The notes under the pieces: model-generated
The model's database searches: none
What the model was told of the DNA's origin: nothing
The model's input: the letters and a program-made list of their open reading frames with translations, nothing else
Position numbers and translations under genes: made by a program
From: JANRKG01 sp033763635
GTDB lineage: Bacteria; Cyanobacteriota; Cyanobacteriia; GCF-001939115
Assembly (NCBI GenBank): GCA_033763635.1
Contig: JANRKG010000051.1
Location: 1-8,513 of the forward strand
DNA: 8,513 bases
Direction: 5' to 3'
In this document: in pieces, positions 6,662 through 8,513 of the stretch
Layout: each line of letters opens with the position of its first letter
How positions within the stretch are numbered: position 1 is the stretch's first letter

Positions 6662-7168
6662 ATGACCGATCGCGAAGGAATGGCTTTGAAAGAACGGATT
6701 CACGAGTTTGCCCGGATCGCCCGACAACTGACAGCAGCCGATCGCTCCGCACTCTGGATTTTGGATCATCGCAACCACGCACTGTGGACCGTGATCCCTA
6801 ATTTAGAGGGTTCCCTAATCGATCTCCGAATCGCGATCGGACAGGGATATGTGGGTTTAGTGTTTGAAACGGGAGAGCCATTCAATATTCCCTTTGACCT
6901 CTATGATGATCCAAATGCAACCGTGATCCAACAATCGGATCAAAGAATAGGTTATCGAACCTGTAGTTTGTTGTGTACGCCAATTGTAAATACTCATCAA
7001 CAAGTCACAGGGGTCATTCAAGTGATCAATAAGCGTGGAAAGGGTCACTTTCTTTCCTATGATCCTGCTCATTGGCCTAAACCACCAGACTACTTTAAAG
7101 CCAGTTTTGATGCCAAAGATCAGCAATGCTTGATGGAATTAGGTTCGCAAATTGCAATTGCAATTTGA
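6662..7168 (+). CDS. Stand-alone GAF domain protein, possibly a truncated signalling protein
   Basis: This 168-residue soluble protein is almost entirely one GAF domain. It has a short helix (KERIHEFARIARQL), then ADRSALWILD, and LRIAIGQGYVGLVFETGEPF with NIPFDLYDDPN. The hydrophobic core strand is RTCSLLCTPI, followed by GVIQVINKRGKGHF and FDAKDQQCLMELGSQIAIAI. This pattern, including the insert with DPAHWPKPPDYFKASF, resembles the GAF modules of cyanobacterial cyclases and phosphatases, where the domain is one part of a longer chain. The NK...F-x3-D-x motif seen in cyclic-nucleotide-binding GAFs is partly kept (FDAKDQ, with Q for E). There is no Cys-His bilin attachment motif. The chain stops right after IAIAI, where relatives usually continue into an output domain. 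Either it is a genuine single-domain sensor or it has lost its effector. The ligand is unknown. The SGNH gene begins 37 nt after its stop, so co-transcription is likely. Confidence 0.85.
   Translation: MTDREGMALKERIHEFARIARQLTAADRSALWILDHRNHALWTVIPNLEGSLIDLRIAIGQGYVGLVFETGEPFNIPFDLYDDPNATVIQQSDQRIGYRTCSLLCTPIVNTHQQVTGVIQVINKRGKGHFLSYDPAHWPKPPDYFKASFDAKDQQCLMELGSQIAIAI
7148..7167. repeat. 20-bp perfect palindrome over the GAF stop codon
   Basis: The half-site CAAATTGCAA (7148-7157) is followed directly by its exact reverse complement TTGCAATTTG (7158-7167), with no spacer. It encodes the last six residues, QIAIAI, and the first two bases of the TGA stop. It could be a dimeric regulator site ahead of the SGNH gene, a cruciform, or a by-product of the repeated Ile-Ala codons. 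Confidence 0.7.
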
Positions 7169-7187
7169 GCTTGTTGACTGGCTTTTT

Positions 7188-7194
7188 AAGAAGG
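7188..7194 (+). promoter_or_regulatory. Probable Shine-Dalgarno AAGAAGG for the SGNH gene
   Basis: This purine run lies 11 nt before ATG 7206, slightly long but usable. It favours ATG 7206 over the in-frame TTG 7152, which lies within the GAF gene and would put 18 odd residues before the membrane helix. Confidence 0.4.
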
Positions 7195-7205
7195 TTTTCG
7201 TAAAG

Positions 7206-7976
7206 ATGCAATTCAGAAAACGGTGGCTTTTGTTCAATACGCTTGTGTTAGCGTTATTTGGAAGCTCAATCGCTCTCAATTTTTTACTCTACAATCAAGC
7301 AAAGAAATATTATTTTGAACTGAATGAGACACGACTTGATCCGGTTGGATTAGCCTATTATCCCGTAACTTCTCAAGAAGCAATTGAGACCGATCGCATC
7401 CGAGTTATTTTCTTTGGAGATTCAAGATCTGCCAATTGGACTCCTCCAAATATGAACGGGTATGAGTTCATCAACCGAGGGATTTCTTCCCAAACATCCG
7501 TCCAGACCCTTCAAAGGTTTACATCCCATGTGCGCCCCCTAAACCCTGATATTGTCATCATTCAAGTTGGCGTGAATGATCTCAAAACCGTTGCCTTATT
7601 TCCAGAGCGCAGACAGACGATCGTTACGAATACGAAAGCCAACATCAAGCGCATGGTAGAAGAATCTAGAAGCCTGGGGGCAGTCGTGATCTTAACGACA
7701 ATTTTCCCGGCGGGGGAGATGCCGCTGCAACGGAAGCCCTTCTGGTCCGATGCGATCGGTCAAGCGATTCAAGAAGTCAATGCCTACATCGCCACCCTAA
7801 CGGATCATAAAACGCTTGTGTTTGATGCCTTCTCAATTCTTGCGAATCCTCAAGGTGTGATGTTGCCAAAGTACCGAGCCGATGAGTTGCACCTGAATGA
7901 ACAGGGCTATGAGGTTCTGAATCAGGAATTAGTACAGTTCATCGATAGGGCTAGACAAAATAAATTGCAAAAATAA
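7206..7976 (+). CDS. Membrane-anchored SGNH/GDSL-family hydrolase
   Basis: This protein has 256 residues. The N-terminus is MQFRKR followed by one hydrophobic helix (about 7-29, WLLFNTLVLALFG...). By the positive-inside rule this should tether it to the cytoplasmic membrane with the catalytic domain outside. All SGNH blocks are visible: nucleophile S73 in FFGDSRS, oxyanion G92 in NRGISS, N124 in VGVNDL, and D226 and H229 in DELHLNEQGY. The family contains esterases, lipases and deacetylases acting on acyl groups of lipids, polysaccharides or peptidoglycan. The extracytoplasmic location suggests an envelope or exopolysaccharide ester, but the substrate cannot be read from sequence. It follows the GAF gene closely on the same strand and ends just before the insertion sequence. 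The full domain is present, so the element did not break it. Confidence 0.88.
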   Translation: MQFRKRWLLFNTLVLALFGSSIALNFLLYNQAKKYYFELNETRLDPVGLAYYPVTSQEAIETDRIRVIFFGDSRSANWTPPNMNGYEFINRGISSQTSVQTLQRFTSHVRPLNPDIVIIQVGVNDLKTVALFPERRQTIVTNTKANIKRMVEESRSLGAVVILTTIFPAGEMPLQRKPFWSDAIGQAIQEVNAYIATLTDHKTLVFDAFSILANPQGVMLPKYRADELHLNEQGYEVLNQELVQFIDRARQNKLQK

Positions 7977-7998
7977 TTGAACAAGATTAGCCTGCACT

Positions 7999-8025
7999 CC
8001 CCCATCCTCGCGCAGCAGGTGGGGG
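7999..8025. repeat. Putative left-end hairpin of the element
   Basis: CCCCCATC (7999-8006) pairs with GGTGGGGG (8018-8025) over 8 bp with one G-T pair, leaving an 11-nt loop. IS200/IS605 ends are recognised as single-strand hairpins, so this is a fitting candidate. No T-run follows, so it is a poor intrinsic terminator for the SGNH gene. Confidence 0.45.
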
Positions 8026-8035
8026 CAACTGCTGC
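8012..8035. repeat. Alternative hairpin competing with the left-end hairpin
   Basis: GCAGCAG (8012-8018) and CTGCTGC (8029-8035) are a perfect 7-bp inverted repeat around a 10-nt loop. It shares bases with the hairpin at 7999-8025, so the two cannot form together. Confidence 0.45.
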
Positions 8036-8143
8036 TGTAATCACAGGATGCCGATATTTTGTGACAAACACCATGTGAGTCTGAAGACTGCAAACAGCCT
8101 GTGCATGGTGTTTTAGCTCTCTAGCCATAACTAACAGCATCAT
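8030..8143 (-). pseudogene. tnpA: Remnant of IS200/IS605 tnpA (Y1 transposase), N-terminus only
   Basis: On the minus strand, MARELKHHAQAV, then the family-typical core SLQTHMVFVTKYRHPVIT, match the start of Y1 HUH transposases. Similarity fades after about VITAA, near 8030. The frame then runs on as APTCCARMGECR, which is not transposase-like, and into the SGNH gene antisense. A full TnpA has around 130-150 residues. The HUH histidine pair and the catalytic tyrosine are gone, so this copy cannot transpose the element. In-frame ATGs lie at 8143, 8140 and 8128; the last begins MARELK. An internal deletion joining the 5' end of tnpA to the element's left end is the simplest explanation. Confidence 0.75.
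8066..8113. repeat. 10-bp perfect inverted repeat inside the tnpA remnant
   Basis: AAACACCATG (8066-8075) and CATGGTGTTT (8104-8113) are exact reverse complements around a 28-nt spacer. It could be a folded transposition signal or regulator site, or chance within the short coding remnant. Confidence 0.5.
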
Positions 8144-8149
8144 AGTATA
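8144..8149 (-). promoter_or_regulatory. -10-like box TATACT facing the tnpA remnant
   Basis: On the minus strand, TATACT lies immediately upstream of ATG 8143 and overlaps the plus-strand TATAAT. It could have driven tnpA from the ATG at 8128. No clear -35 was seen. Confidence 0.3.
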
Positions 8150-8151
8150 AT
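8146..8151 (+). promoter_or_regulatory. -10 box TATAAT for tnpB
   Basis: A perfect TATAAT ends 6 nt before the tnpB ATG at 8158, so transcription would be expected to start at or very near the A of the ATG. A weak -35 (TAGCCA, 8122-8127, 18-bp spacer) is the best available. No ribosome site precedes the ATG, which fits a leaderless mRNA. Confidence 0.45.
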
Positions 8152-8157
8152 TGCTCT

Positions 8158-8513
8158 ATGATAAATCGAAATCCTATCATTCGCACGGACAAATGGACCC
8201 TAAACCCAACGGCACAACAGCGTCTACTGTTTGCCGAAACGGTGAAGGTTTATCGTCGTTTGTGCAGACATTTGGTGGGAATTGTCTTTACCCATTGGCC
8301 TGAACTAGGGAGCCTGACCAGTCAGCAGGTGATTCCTGCGGTTGAGCGGTTGATTCATGCCACTGCTCACCATCCCACGGTGAAGTACCCTGGCATCGAC
8401 CAGACATTTCACAAGTTCCCCAGCTACTACCGCAGAGCAGCGATCGCCTTTGCGGTCGGGCAAGTGAGTAGTTTTGTCACCCGTTATCAGGAATGGCAAT
8501 CTGGGATTCGCAA
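8158..8513 (+). CDS. tnpB: TnpB-family protein (IS605 OrfB), N-terminal 118 codons, cut by window edge
   Basis: The frame from ATG 8158 stays open to the window end. It begins MINRNPIIRTDKWTLNPTAQ and continues with LLFAETVKVYRRLCRHLVGIV, the typical TnpB opening (a basic strand, then a helix with T-x-x-x-Y-R). FPSYYRRAAIAFAVGQVSSF then resembles the cyanobacterial TnpB subgroup. TnpB proteins are RNA-guided DNA nucleases, ancestral to Cas12, that act with an RNA from the element's right end and help keep the element at its site. The RuvC-like catalytic residues lie beyond the window, so activity cannot be judged. The visible part is unbroken, although the partner tnpA is destroyed. It is divergent from tnpA, separated by 14 bp from ATG 8143. 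Confidence 0.82.
   Translation, partial: MINRNPIIRTDKWTLNPTAQQRLLFAETVKVYRRLCRHLVGIVFTHWPELGSLTSQQVIPAVERLIHATAHHPTVKYPGIDQTFHKFPSYYRRAAIAFAVGQVSSFVTRYQEWQSGIR
8440..8447. repeat. HIP1 octamer GCGATCGC
   Basis: Fourth perfect HIP1 core, inside tnpB. Its presence suggests the element has long resided in cyanobacterial genomes. Confidence 0.8.

Larger units (their letters stand above)
7985..8513. mobile_element. IS200/IS605-type element, left part, with decayed tnpA and divergent tnpB
   Basis: A minus-strand fragment of a Y1 (tnpA) transposase and a plus-strand tnpB start are arranged head to head, as in IS605-like elements. Folded DNA at 7999-8035 lies where a left-end hairpin is expected. 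The exact left boundary is not visible; 7985 is an estimate placed just outside the hairpin. The element starts within a few bases of the SGNH stop codon. The right end, including the region that would encode the guide (omega) RNA, is outside the window. Confidence 0.7.

Noticed and set aside
7152..7205. TTG at 7152 as an upstream start of the SGNH gene
   Set aside because: It lies within the GAF gene and the palindrome, lacks a ribosome site, and would place 18 odd residues before the MQFRKR membrane anchor.
7140..7206. A frameshift joining the GAF and SGNH proteins into one chain
   Set aside because: The SGNH gene has its own ATG, a plausible ribosome site and a membrane anchor; the region between encodes nothing GAF-like in any frame.
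3206..8513. A defence island built from CHAT, GAF, SGNH and TnpB
   Set aside because: The TPR-CHAT protein has a signal peptide, no known CHAT partner (gasdermin, Cas7-11) is present, and TnpB belongs to a separate insertion sequence; adjacency alone does not support it.

Overview
This window is cyanobacterial. Perfect copies of the octamer GCGATCGC (the HIP1 core) occur at 3558, 3953, 6038 and 8440, far more than the fraction of one copy expected by chance in 8.5 kb, and the CGATCG core is scattered through most genes. The protein types agree: a TPR-CHAT protein with a signal peptide, a response-regulator/GAF/histidine-kinase hybrid, a GAF protein of the type found in cyanobacterial cyclases, and a divergent tnpA/tnpB insertion sequence. 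A filamentous cyanobacterium is plausible, but the genus cannot be read from this sequence.

Layout. Bases 1-3105 hold a minus-strand signalling cluster. In transcription order it is a small protein of unknown function (2797-3105), a protein with a histidine-kinase dimerisation domain joined directly to an EAL (c-di-GMP phosphodiesterase) domain (1588-2742), and a receiver-GAF-HisKA-HATPase hybrid kinase (1601 to the left edge, C-terminus cut off). The last two overlap by 14 nt. Divergently, after a gap of about 100 bp, comes a 1065-residue exported TPR-CHAT protein (3206-6403) with both catalytic residues intact. A short array of REP-like hairpins follows (6412-6482), then a stand-alone GAF protein (6662-7168). 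Its stop codon lies in a 20-bp perfect palindrome. Next is a membrane-anchored SGNH/GDSL hydrolase (7206-7976). The right end is the left part of an IS200/IS605-type element. It holds folded DNA near the presumed left end, a tnpA reduced to about its first 33 codons on the minus strand, a very short divergent promoter, and the first 118 codons of tnpB, cut by the window edge.

How the genes may work together. The kinase and the EAL protein are very probably co-translated, and they carry near-identical H-box segments (SHELRTPL), so they may form a two-component to c-di-GMP route. Nothing proves that the CHAT protein, the GAF protein or the SGNH hydrolase belong to that route. No CRISPR array, tRNA, rRNA or recognisable defence operon was found. 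The most unusual items are the ATPase-less HisKA-EAL fusion, the hairpins with a constant loop and differing stems, and the tnpB that has outlived its tnpA with what looks like a leaderless promoter.
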